A stretch of 64,000 nucleotides of DNA from an uncultured Prevotellaceae bacterium. Its GTDB lineage: Bacteria > Bacteroidota > Bacteroidia > Bacteroidales > Muribaculaceae. Position 1 is the first letter of the stretch. Every line of letters begins with the position of its first letter. The translations under genes and the position numbers were made by a program. This document shows, piece after piece, positions 25,364 to 33,224 of the stretch. The stretch is taken from the NCBI GenBank assembly GCA_900318335.1, contig ONKF01000010.1, positions 60,015 to 124,014 on the forward strand, given 5' to 3'. The notes under the pieces were generated by a model. It searched no databases, was not told the origin of the DNA, and worked only from the letters and a program-made list of their open reading frames with translations.

Positions 25364-26833
25364 ATGAATAATAACGAGCGACTGCAAAACTTCAACCATA
25401 CCGGCGGGGCAGACCGCCAGGACCCGCGCGTGAAACAACTGGCAATGGACGTGATGCGGTGGCTCCCATATGACCCTAATGACGACCAGATGCTGGTCAT
25501 TGTGGCACTGGCCCACTTCCTGCTATACGCCCCCGAACGCTCGGTGTTTATCCTGGGCGGCTATGCGGGCACGGGTAAGACGTCACTCACGGGTGCCATC
25601 GTCAAGGCGCTACACCAGCAGGGGGTGAAATCGGTACTGATGGCGCCGACGGGCCGTGCCGCCCACATCTTCAGCGACTACTCGGGTCATCCCGCCTACA
25701 CTATTCACCGCAAGATTTACCGCCAGCAGGGGTACGGCATCGATGCCTTCGGGCTCGGTGACAACAAGCACACCAACACGGTGTTTATCGTCGATGAGGC
25801 ATCCATGATCAGCAACGCCAACGACGGGTCGATATTCGGCAGCGGACGGCTGCTCGAAGATCTCGTCGGATATGTGTTCAACGGCATGGGGTGCAAACTG
25901 GTCCTCATGGGTGACAACGCACAGTTGCCTCCCGTGGGACAACTGGTGAGTCCAGCCCTGGACGACGGGATTCTCAGGTCAATGGGGTTAACGACCTATG
26001 GTGTGTTCCTGACGCAGATTGCCCGCCAAGCCGAGGAGAGCGGCATCCTGCACAACGCTACGCTGCTGCGCCAGGCCATGGAGGACGGCACATTGGGCAG
26101 GCCCCGCTTTGACTTGGAAGGCATGGAGGACATCCAAGCCTTGTCGAGCGAGTTCCTGCTGGAAACCATCAGCGACTGCTATGACCGTGACGGCATGGGC
26201 GAAACCATCATCGTCACCCGCAGCAACAAGCGCGCCACATTATTTAATATGGGCGTGCGCAACAGCATCCTTTACCGTGAGGACTTGCTTGTCAACGACG
26301 ATATGCTGCTGGTTGCCAAGAACAACTACTACTGGGCGCGTGATTATGAGCAACTGGATTTCATCGCCAACGGCGACGTGTGCCGCGTGAAGCGCGTGTG
26401 GGGCGACATCGAGCACCGGTACGGGTTGCGTTTTGCCGACGTCACCGTCGAGTTTCCCGACCATGATGGCGTAGAGATGGACTGCAAGATCGTGATTGAC
26501 TGCCTGATGAGCGACACGCCCGCGCTGGACCGAGAACAGAGCGACCGCCTGTTCAACGAGGTGTGGAATGAACTGACCGGCGACAAACGCGAGCGCTATA
26601 AGGCCCTCAAGGAGCATCCCTACTTTAATGCCCTGCAGGTGAAGTTCGCCTATGCCGTTACCTGCCACAAGGCCCAAGGCGGACAGTGGCGCAACGTCTT
26701 CATCGACATGGGCGGCATCATGCCCGACGCGATGCAGTCGATGGACTTCTACCGCTGGCTCTACACCGCCATGACCCGCGCCAGGGACCGGGTTTACCTC
26801 ATCAACTGGGTAAATGACCCCGAAAATCATTAG
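25364..26833 (+). CDS. RecD-like ATP-dependent DNA helicase (superfamily 1)
   Basis: A 489-residue cytoplasmic helicase. The frame is open further upstream, but that part crosses the tRNA; the ATG at 25364 (MNNNERLQNF), just after a -7-like TATTTTTG (25351-25358), is the supported start. Walker A GGYAGTGKTS is at 65-74, Walker B is FIVDEASMIS, and the C-terminal UvrD_C_2 part has YAVTCHKAQGGQW and LYTAMTRARDRVYLI. It resembles the RecD/Dda/Pif1-like group and probably acts in DNA repair or replication restart. No RecB or RecC is nearby. Confidence 0.88.
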   Translation: MNNNERLQNFNHTGGADRQDPRVKQLAMDVMRWLPYDPNDDQMLVIVALAHFLLYAPERSVFILGGYAGTGKTSLTGAIVKALHQQGVKSVLMAPTGRAAHIFSDYSGHPAYTIHRKIYRQQGYGIDAFGLGDNKHTNTVFIVDEASMISNANDGSIFGSGRLLEDLVGYVFNGMGCKLVLMGDNAQLPPVGQLVSPALDDGILRSMGLTTYGVFLTQIARQAEESGILHNATLLRQAMEDGTLGRPRFDLEGMEDIQALSSEFLLETISDCYDRDGMGETIIVTRSNKRATLFNMGVRNSILYREDLLVNDDMLLVAKNNYYWARDYEQLDFIANGDVCRVKRVWGDIEHRYGLRFADVTVEFPDHDGVEMDCKIVIDCLMSDTPALDREQSDRLFNEVWNELTGDKRERYKALKEHPYFNALQVKFAYAVTCHKAQGGQWRNVFIDMGGIMPDAMQSMDFYRWLYTAMTRARDRVYLINWVNDPENH

Positions 26834-26882
26834 GAATTGCAGAAAAAGAAGAGAGGTTGGATGGTGATAATCAGTTTTTTAT

Positions 26883-26890
26883 TACCTTTG
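26883..26890 (+). promoter_or_regulatory. -7 element of the secreted endonuclease gene
   Basis: TACCTTTG at 26883-26890 lies 28 nt before the ATG at 26918. A TTG at 26857-26859 is 23 nt upstream, slightly beyond the usual spacing. It rules out the far upstream start at 26837. Confidence 0.5.
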
Positions 26891-26917
26891 CCCTTCAGAA
26901 CCATCAAGATTAAGCCA

Positions 26918-28624
26918 ATGATACAAAAGAGATTACACCTGCTACTCGCTGCCGTTGTTGCCGCTACGGCAATGACAGGCGTCCATGCGACTATTCCCGC
27001 CGGATACTACAGTTCGCTGGACGGCAAGAGCGGACAGGCTCTGAAAGACGCCATCCACTCCCTGGTACTGCAACACACCACGTTGAGCTATAGCAGCCTG
27101 TGGGGTTACTTTACCGAGACCGACTGCCGCCCTGAGGACCCTAACAAAGTGTGGGACATGTACAGTGACGATGTCTTCTACTTCAGGGGCACCAAAGCGC
27201 CCTACGGCATGAACCGCGAACACTCCCTGCCCAAGAGTTGGTGGGGCGGCTATGACACCAGCCAGGGCTATGCAGCCTATACCGACATCAACCACCTGTA
27301 CCCGTCGGAGGAAGATGCCAACTTGGCTAAATACAACTGGCCGCTGGGCGAGGTGTCGTTGGTGGAGTTTGACAACGGTGTGACGCGCGTGGGTTCTCCC
27401 ATGACAGGCCAGGGCGGCGGTGCCAACCAGGTATTCGAGCCCGATGACCGCTATAAGGGAGATTTCGCAAGGACCTACTTCTATATGGCGTGTGCCTATC
27501 AGCACTACACCTGGAAGTACACCTTCATGCTTACCAACAGCAACTGGAAGACGCTGAACAACTGGTCTATCGACCTGCTGTGCCGCTGGGCACGCAACGA
27601 TGCCGTCAGCGACAAGGAGGTGAACCGCAACGATGCCGTACAGAAGTACCAGAACAACCGCAACCCGTTTATCGACTTCCCCGACCTGTTTGAATACATC
27701 TGGGGCAGCCGCCAGGGGCAGGTGTTCTATGTCAACGAGGCAGGCACCAGCAGCGACACGACAAGCTATACTGGTGATCCCGAGCTCATCGCTCCCACCC
27801 AGGGCACGGTGCTCGACTTTGGCGAGGTGGCTTTAGGCAAGTCGCTGGATTACGTGCTCTACATCAAGGGCCGCGGCTTGAACAACCCGCTCTCGCTTGT
27901 GCTCTACCGTGACAATGCCGACATGTTCAGCATTCCCGTGACATCGGTGAGCCGCACTGTTGCCAACAGCGAGAACGGCTATGCCCTGACCATTACCTAC
28001 ACGCCGACCACCTTAGGCAACCACAGCACCCACTTGGTCATCTTTGACGGCGGACTGGTGGGCAGTGTTGATGTCGTGCTCACCGCCAGCTGTCTTCCTG
28101 TGCCCACACTATCGGAGCTCACAGCCCTCGAGGCCACTCAAATCAGTGGTAACAACTATCTCGCCAACTGGCAGGCAGCCAGCGAGGACGTGGACTATTA
28201 TGTGATCACGCGCACCATCTATGATAAGACCAGCGGAGAAGCCCGCACCGAGGTTTCCTACACCGATGATGCCAACACGACCAGCTACCTGTTCAACGAC
28301 CGCTTACCTGGCGAAACGCACACCTACTACGTGCAGTCCTACCGCCTGGGCTACATGAGCGCCCCGTCCAATGTCATCACCCTGGATGCCAGCGGCATTA
28401 CCGGCATTGAGGCCGACAAGCCCTTGCAAGTTCTCATCAGGGACGGCGGCATCCTCATCAAGTGCAGCGAGGATCTGGGCCCTGCCACCATCTATGACAT
28501 GGCTGGACGTGCCGTTCGCCACATCGACAATCTGCACAACGACATGATCATCGACCTGCCACGCGGCATCTACCTGCTCTCGACAGCGACCAGCCGCGAA
28601 GCCTGGAAGATTGCCGTGCGTTGA
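26918..28624 (+). CDS. Secreted endonuclease I with FN3-like domain and T9SS-like sorting tail
   Basis: A 568-residue exported nuclease. It starts MIQKRLHLLLAAVVAATAMTGVHA, a signal peptide. The endonuclease I (EndA/Bsn) domain (about 25-290) has MNREHSLPKSWW (98-109) and TDINHLYPSEEDAN, containing the His and Asn of the metal-binding beta-beta-alpha site. A choice-of-anchor/Ig-like domain (about 310-420) and an FN3-like domain (about 425-495) follow. The last 60 residues are a T9SS type A-like tail: ATIYDMAGRAVR, DLPRGIYLLST, and the end AWKIAVR. It probably degrades extracellular DNA for nutrients or biofilm turnover. Confidence 0.88.
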   Translation: MIQKRLHLLLAAVVAATAMTGVHATIPAGYYSSLDGKSGQALKDAIHSLVLQHTTLSYSSLWGYFTETDCRPEDPNKVWDMYSDDVFYFRGTKAPYGMNREHSLPKSWWGGYDTSQGYAAYTDINHLYPSEEDANLAKYNWPLGEVSLVEFDNGVTRVGSPMTGQGGGANQVFEPDDRYKGDFARTYFYMACAYQHYTWKYTFMLTNSNWKTLNNWSIDLLCRWARNDAVSDKEVNRNDAVQKYQNNRNPFIDFPDLFEYIWGSRQGQVFYVNEAGTSSDTTSYTGDPELIAPTQGTVLDFGEVALGKSLDYVLYIKGRGLNNPLSLVLYRDNADMFSIPVTSVSRTVANSENGYALTITYTPTTLGNHSTHLVIFDGGLVGSVDVVLTASCLPVPTLSELTALEATQISGNNYLANWQAASEDVDYYVITRTIYDKTSGEARTEVSYTDDANTTSYLFNDRLPGETHTYYVQSYRLGYMSAPSNVITLDASGITGIEADKPLQVLIRDGGILIKCSEDLGPATIYDMAGRAVRHIDNLHNDMIIDLPRGIYLLSTATSREAWKIAVR

Positions 28625-28672
28625 CAGTTGCCCTGAATTACGCGACTCGATTGACGAGATACAGTAAAACAT

Positions 28673-28704
28673 AAACGGTTGACCCGATCGGGCCAACCGT
28701 TTTT
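28673..28704. terminator. Bidirectional terminator
   Basis: AAACGGTTG (28673-28681) pairs with CAACCGTTT (28694-28702), enclosing the palindrome CCCGATCGGG, and a T run follows. It separates the endonuclease gene from the convergent oxidoreductase operon. Confidence 0.85.
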
Positions 28705-28724
28705 CATTTGGTTCAGCGGAACTG

Positions 28725-29264
28725 TTACTCCTTGATGAGGTTTCCACCTTCCTTCAGAGCCTCCTCGTTGAGGGGGATGAGGTGCCAGTGGCGCTCGGGA
28801 AGGGTCTTCTTGAGGGCCTTGAGCACGCTCTCGATGGTTACCATCGGGCGAACCTTGAGCATCGAACCCAGCACGATCATGTTGAAGGTCTTGGAGTTCT
28901 TCATCTCGATAGACTTCTCGGTAGCATCGATAGGATAAATCTTGATATCGGTGCGGGTGGGTTTCTTGTGGATGCCATAGGTGTCATACATCAGGATACC
29001 ACCGGGCTTTACCTTGCTCTCAAACTTGTCGAGTGACTGCTGGTTGAGCACAACCACCACATCATAGGTGTTGAGCACGGGCGAGCTGATGCGCTCATCG
29101 CTCACGATAACGGTAACGTTGGCGGTACCACCGCGCTGTTCGGGACCATAAGAGGGCAGCCAGCAGACTTCCTTGTCTTCCATCAGGCCAGAATAGGCAA
29201 GAATCTTACCCATTGACAGTACACCCTGTCCGCCGAAACCGGCAATAACTATTTCGTTAATCAT
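28725..29264 (-). CDS. 2-oxoacid:acceptor oxidoreductase, gamma subunit
   Basis: A 179-residue subunit of the ferredoxin-linked 2-oxoacid oxidoreductase, pairing with the two genes that precede it on this strand. IAGFGGQGVLSMGKILAYSGL at the N-terminus and SYGPEQRGGTANVTVIVSDE are standard for the gamma (VorC/KorC) family. It is the last gene of the operon, 16 nt after the beta subunit. The complex oxidatively decarboxylates a 2-oxoacid with CoA and passes electrons to ferredoxin. Confidence 0.92.
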   Translation of the reverse strand: MINEIVIAGFGGQGVLSMGKILAYSGLMEDKEVCWLPSYGPEQRGGTANVTVIVSDERISSPVLNTYDVVVVLNQQSLDKFESKVKPGGILMYDTYGIHKKPTRTDIKIYPIDATEKSIEMKNSKTFNMIVLGSMLKVRPMVTIESVLKALKKTLPERHWHLIPLNEEALKEGGNLIKE

Positions 29265-29280
29265 AGTGTCTTCTTAAATT

Positions 29281-30078
29281 TTAGCGTTGAATACCATCTT
29301 CTAAGTCCTTCAAGTCTCCCAGGGGATACTTGGCGAACATATTCTCTTCCATCCACTTGTTGGCCTTCTCGGGCTTGTTGGCCTTCTCGGGAGTGAGTTT
29401 CCAACCGGTGTTGCAAGCGCTGACGATCTCGACAACCGAGGTGCCCTTGCAGTTGAGGCTGTTCTCAAAAGCCTTGCGCAGCGCAGCCTTGGTCTTGCGG
29501 ACGTTGGCAGGCGTGTGCACGCTCTGACGGGTTACATAGCAGGTACCATCGAGCTGAGCCAGCAGCGGGGTGATAGCCAGGGGATAACCATTGAGGTCCG
29601 GACGGCGGCCGTAGGGGCAGGTAGCGGTCTTCTGACCCAGCAGGGTCGTAGGAGCCATCTGACCACCGGTCATACCGTAGATAGCATTGTTGATGAAGAT
29701 GATGACGATATTCTCGCCACGGTTGCAAGCGTGAATCGACTCGCAGGTACCGATAGCCGAGAAGTCACCGTCGCCCTGATAGGTGAATACCAGGTTCTCA
29801 GGCCAGAGGCGCTTAACAGCGGTAGCCAGTGCGGTAGCACGGCCGTGGGGAGCCTCCTCCCAGTCAACATCGATGTAGTTGTAGGCAAATACTGCGCAAC
29901 CAACGGGCGAAACGCCAACGGTCTTCTCAGCAACACCCATTTCCTCGATGACTTGGGCAACGAGTTTGTGTACAACGCCATGGCTGCAACCAGGGCAATA
30001 GTGCATGTGAACCCTATTCAACAATTTAGGTTCTGAATAGACCTTATTCTCAGGTTTAATGATATCGTTAAGTTCCAT
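29281..30078 (-). CDS. 2-oxoacid:ferredoxin oxidoreductase, beta (TPP-binding) subunit
   Basis: A 265-residue thiamine pyrophosphate subunit. HYCPGCSHGVVHKLVAQV carries the conserved CPGC, and YQGDGDFSAIGTCESIHACNRGENIVIIFINNAIYGMTGGQ is the TPP/Mg region (GDGD then NN). It forms the catalytic core with the alpha subunit encoded 8 nt upstream. Substrate (branched-chain 2-oxoacid or 2-oxoglutarate) cannot be read from sequence; the Bacteroidales orthologues are usually labelled Vor or Kor. Confidence 0.92.
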   Translation of the reverse strand: MELNDIIKPENKVYSEPKLLNRVHMHYCPGCSHGVVHKLVAQVIEEMGVAEKTVGVSPVGCAVFAYNYIDVDWEEAPHGRATALATAVKRLWPENLVFTYQGDGDFSAIGTCESIHACNRGENIVIIFINNAIYGMTGGQMAPTTLLGQKTATCPYGRRPDLNGYPLAITPLLAQLDGTCYVTRQSVHTPANVRKTKAALRKAFENSLNCKGTSVVEIVSACNTGWKLTPEKANKPEKANKWMEENMFAKYPLGDLKDLEDGIQR

Positions 30079-30086
30079 TGCGTTCT

Positions 30087-31172
30087 TTACTTGTTAATGA
30101 GTTTCTCTTTAAGTACATTCAGCAGCTCGTCGGGGGTGGGCACATTGCCACCGAAACGTCCGTAGTGCTCAACGGGCATCTTGCATTCAACAGCAAGCTT
30201 CACATCCTCGACCATCTGGCCGGCGTTGAGTTCAACGCAGAGGATACCCTTGACGTTCTTGGCAGCCTCACGCAGTTGCTTCTCGGGGAAGGGCCACAGG
30301 GTGATGGGACGGAACATACCTACCTTGATACCCTCGGCGCGGGCCAGTTCCATCGTCTTCATGGCGACGCGTGCGGTGGTGCCGAAGGCGGTGATCAGGT
30401 AGTCGCAATCCTCGACGTCAATGAGTTCGCAACGGGTCTCGTTCTTCTCGATTTCACGATAGCAGGCCTGGAAGCGCCAGTTGTTCTCCTCCATCTTGTC
30501 GTCATCGAGCTCAAGGCTGGTAACAACATTGCTGGGGCGCATACCCTTGCGACCGTTAACGGCCCACGGGCACTGCTGGCGGATCTCATCGTCGGTGCGG
30601 CGCGGACGCTGCTCGGGAAGCACGACCTTCTCCATGAGCTGGCCGATGGTACCATCGGCGAGAATCATCGATACGCAACGATACTTGAAGGCCAGGTCAA
30701 AGCCCAGGGCAACCATGTCGGCCATCTCCTGAACACTGCTGGGAGCGAGCACGATCATGTGATAGTCACCGTGACCGCCACCCTTACAAGCCTGGAAGTA
30801 GTCGGCCTGTGAAGCGTGGATAGTACCCAGACCGGGGCCACCGCGCTGCACGTTGATCAACAATGCGGGAACCTCACTGGCAGCGAGATAGGAGACACCC
30901 TCCTGCATCAGGCTGAAACCAGGGCTTGAAGTGGAAGTGCAGACGGCCTTACCGGTCATTGCGCCACCATAAACCATGTTAATGGCAGCGACCTCACTCT
31001 CGGCCTGCAGCACAACCATTCCTGTAGTTTCCCAAGGCATTTCTTCCTCGAGTTTCTCAAGCACCTCACTCTGCGGAGTGATCGGGTATCCGAAATATCC
31101 GTCGGCGCCGTAGCGAATCATAGCCATGGCGAGGGCTTCGTTACCCTTCATCAATGTTACTTTATCGTTCAT
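30087..31172 (-). CDS. vorB: 2-oxoacid:ferredoxin oxidoreductase, alpha subunit (VorB type)
   Basis: A 361-residue subunit with MKGNEALAMAMIRYGADGYFGYPITPQSEVLE, the YPITP motif of the pyrimidine-binding domain, and GKAVCTSTSSPGFSLMQEGV. It binds the 2-oxoacid and CoA side of the active centre. Its start overlaps the end of the upstream ferredoxin gene by 4 nt. Length and motifs match the Bacteroidales protein commonly named 3-methyl-2-oxobutanoate dehydrogenase subunit VorB. Confidence 0.92.
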   Translation of the reverse strand: MNDKVTLMKGNEALAMAMIRYGADGYFGYPITPQSEVLEKLEEEMPWETTGMVVLQAESEVAAINMVYGGAMTGKAVCTSTSSPGFSLMQEGVSYLAASEVPALLINVQRGGPGLGTIHASQADYFQACKGGGHGDYHMIVLAPSSVQEMADMVALGFDLAFKYRCVSMILADGTIGQLMEKVVLPEQRPRRTDDEIRQQCPWAVNGRKGMRPSNVVTSLELDDDKMEENNWRFQACYREIEKNETRCELIDVEDCDYLITAFGTTARVAMKTMELARAEGIKVGMFRPITLWPFPEKQLREAAKNVKGILCVELNAGQMVEDVKLAVECKMPVEHYGRFGGNVPTPDELLNVLKEKLINK

Positions 31173-31339
31173 ATTGTTCGACAGTAGTTTAAATGGTTAG
31201 TCACTATTATTTCTCGGTCACGGTCATTCACCTCTTTCTCTTTGAGGTTCAGCACATTGCACGGGCATGCTACTACACACAGGCGGCATCCCTTGCATCG
31301 TTCCGTATTCACTACTACGGCTCCATGAATTTTTGCCAT
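31169..31339 (-). CDS. Truncated 4Fe-4S ferredoxin subunit of the oxidoreductase
   Basis: A 56-residue protein from the ATG at 31339 (MAKIHGAVVVNTE). One cluster motif, CKGCRLCVVACPCNV (Cys15, 18, 21, 25), is present. Bacteroidales delta subunits are about 74 residues with a second CxxCxxC...CP cluster, which is missing here. After KEKEVN the sequence departs from the family. In another frame ACCGTGACCGAGAAATAA reads TVTEK-stop, like a normal end, so a short deletion with frameshift is likely. The surviving frame ends by overlapping the alpha subunit start (ATGA). It may still carry one cluster. Confidence 0.7.
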   Translation of the reverse strand: MAKIHGAVVVNTERCKGCRLCVVACPCNVLNLKEKEVNDRDREIIVTNHLNYCRTI

Positions 31340-31387
31340 AAAAGAAAATGTTTAAAAGGTTATAAAGTTTATGTTTGTCTAGTACCG

Positions 31388-31419
31388 CAAAAATAGTTCT
31401 TTTTGGGGACATAGCAAGC
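31388..31419 (-). promoter_or_regulatory. Promoter of the 2-oxoacid oxidoreductase operon
   Basis: On the minus strand TTG (31417-31419) and TATTTTTG (31388-31395) are 21 nt apart, about 50 nt before the ferredoxin ATG. Confidence 0.6.
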
Positions 31420-31697
31420 AAAAATGTATGAATATTTACCAACAAATGATGATTTTTTGGGAGGAAAGGTTCAAAAACAGATAGAAGCCACACACACCTC
31501 TCGAGAAAACCCTGTTGCCACCACAGGCCACAAGGTTGATGGCATTGCGCCTGAGTGTGAAGTTTTTCGCCAGATGACCCGCTGAACAGTAGTTTTCATT
31601 GACTTTAGCGTTAAATACCGTTAACACCACCCGCAAAATCATAAATGATTTGTATTTTTGTTTTTTTAGATGATAGTATTCCCTAAAATCGCTTGAT
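31420..31697. other. Intergenic region between divergent genes
   Basis: No gene is supported here. A -7-like TATTTTTG on the plus strand (31653-31660) sits 38 nt before the lipoprotein gene; its -33 element is not clear. The remainder shows nothing recognisable. Confidence 0.5.
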
Positions 31698-32294
31698 ATG
31701 ATGAGAATTAAGACATTAGTAGTATTGGCATTGATGTTGCTGGCTATCGGCTGTGAGCAACAGACATCCGAACAAATCGTCGAGAAAGTGGGCCGTGACC
31801 ACTGGAAAAAAATCGAGAAAAAGGTAACCCCTCGCATTCGTGATATGGTTGTCCGCAGGCTCAAGTACCCGGAGAGTTATCAACCCATCAGCACCGACAT
31901 AACTGTTGTGAATACTAAAATGCTCATCTATGACTCACAGGCGTTTGTCGCCCTGCGCGATCTGGACCGTGCCCTCAAAACTTTCAATGAGATGCATGGC
32001 AACGACACCACTTCGCAGGAAGCACGCATCGAGATGGCAAACATAAAAAACCTTACCAACTTTGTGCACGATAAGGACAACACCATCAGGAAACTCCCAC
32101 TTGAGTTTGCAGGCATCGATGTCTACCATCAGTTCTATGCCGATGATAAACCTGGGCATCAAGTCAAGAAAGGATATCATTTCATTGTCCATAAGGACAA
32201 CAACATCACTCTGCTCTGCGACAATGACGAACTCTTGAGAGTAAAGGCATTTGCCACCGAGTTTCTCAAAAATCCACCTTACCGCATTAAATGA
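31698..32294 (+). CDS. Lipoprotein of unknown function
   Basis: A 198-residue lipoprotein: MMRIKTLVVLALMLLAIGC is the signal with the cysteine at 19; a start one codon later is equally possible. The rest is a soluble, charged alpha/beta protein (KVTPRIRDMVVRRLKYPESYQ, then KKGYHFIVHKDNNITLL) that I do not recognise. It has no partner gene in an evident operon; the next gene is 145 nt downstream with its own promoter. Confidence 0.65.
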   Translation: MMRIKTLVVLALMLLAIGCEQQTSEQIVEKVGRDHWKKIEKKVTPRIRDMVVRRLKYPESYQPISTDITVVNTKMLIYDSQAFVALRDLDRALKTFNEMHGNDTTSQEARIEMANIKNLTNFVHDKDNTIRKLPLEFAGIDVYHQFYADDKPGHQVKKGYHFIVHKDNNITLLCDNDELLRVKAFATEFLKNPPYRIK

Positions 32295-32439
32295 AATCCA
32301 GATTTCAATAGTCAAGAGGGATTCTGATTGATATTTGTTGTGAAGTCGAAACAAAGTATAATAATTACAAAAACAGCAGATATTTACGATAATTATTATA
32401 TCTTTGCAAAAAAGTATTATAAATAAAAAGTATTGTATT

Positions 32440-33048
32440 ATGAAAACGATAGTATTACTTCTCGTCTCGTTAATGCCATTTGCTATGTTTTCGCAGGGCA
32501 GATCTAACAGTGTGGATATTAAAAAAACCATGCCCTCAAATATCGTTATCTCGCCAGAATCTTCTGAAAATGCATTTACAGCAAACACCCTAAACTTAGA
32601 AGTACATTTAATTGATAAGAGCAACAGTAAAGATCAACTGTATTCTATCAGATTGTCCGGGGTTCGCTCCAAATCAGACAGAAGGCTGTTTCTGGTAGCA
32701 GCACAGCCCGTTTTACTGACATTAAGTAATGGAAAAGTGCTGGAATTTAATACTGTTGGCGCAAGCGCTAAAGAAGTCAATAATTCACGTTCAGAATCCC
32801 ACGGCATTGATGACGACCTCGTCTTTATGGTTTCCCGTGAACAAATCAACGAAATCATTCAAGGTGGAATTGTAAAAGTACGTTTCGCCCTTAACGGTAC
32901 AAGCATGATAGACTATAAGGTAGAGAATAACCGTTTCTCAGAAGCCTTGAGTCAGCAACTTGAAGTACTTGATGGCAATGAAAACCCATTGCATGGTGAC
33001 ATTGACAGATACCTTGTGCCATTACAGATTGTCGCTGCTGAAGAGTAA
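32440..33048 (+). CDS. Secreted hypothetical protein, AT-rich
   Basis: A 202-residue exported protein starting MKTIVLLLVSLMPFAMFSQG at 32440; a TTG at 32404 lies on the predicted -7 box TATCTTTG (32399-32406) and is rejected. The mature part looks beta-rich (NTLNLEVHLIDKSNSKD, IRLSGVRSKSDRR, GGIVKVRFALNGTSMIDYKVE). No known domain is recognised. Its codon use is AT-rich compared with neighbours, hinting at foreign or fast-evolving origin. Confidence 0.6.
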   Translation: MKTIVLLLVSLMPFAMFSQGRSNSVDIKKTMPSNIVISPESSENAFTANTLNLEVHLIDKSNSKDQLYSIRLSGVRSKSDRRLFLVAAQPVLLTLSNGKVLEFNTVGASAKEVNNSRSESHGIDDDLVFMVSREQINEIIQGGIVKVRFALNGTSMIDYKVENNRFSEALSQQLEVLDGNENPLHGDIDRYLVPLQIVAAEE

Positions 33049-33110
33049 CCAACTCAACCTGCTATTGCCGAAATAACAGAGAATTGGCACAACAACTCCC
33101 AAAAACAATG

Positions 33111-33191
33111 CAAGGCGGCTGGACGCATGTGGTGTCCAGCCGCCTTGACTATTGACGGGGGCTCGCAAAAAGCCCTTGATGGGTTCTTTTT
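33111..33191. terminator. Double hairpin between convergent genes
   Basis: A perfect 14-bp stem pairs 33111-33124 (CAAGGCGGCTGGAC) with 33134-33147. A second hairpin, AAAAAGCCC (33167-33175) with GGGTTCTTTTT (33181-33191), has A and T flanks for both directions. Immediately after it, TAAACTCTAAACT (33191-33203) is a reversed copy of the AGTTTA heptamer found at 43.8 kb. Confidence 0.75.
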
Positions 33192-33224
33192 AAACTCTAA
33201 ACTGCGAGCGCAGCGAGCATTAAC

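Noticed and set aside
31224-31493. An 89-codon minus-strand frame over the ferredoxin region
   Set aside because: It lacks the ferredoxin cysteine spacing; the ferredoxin reads in another frame from 31339.
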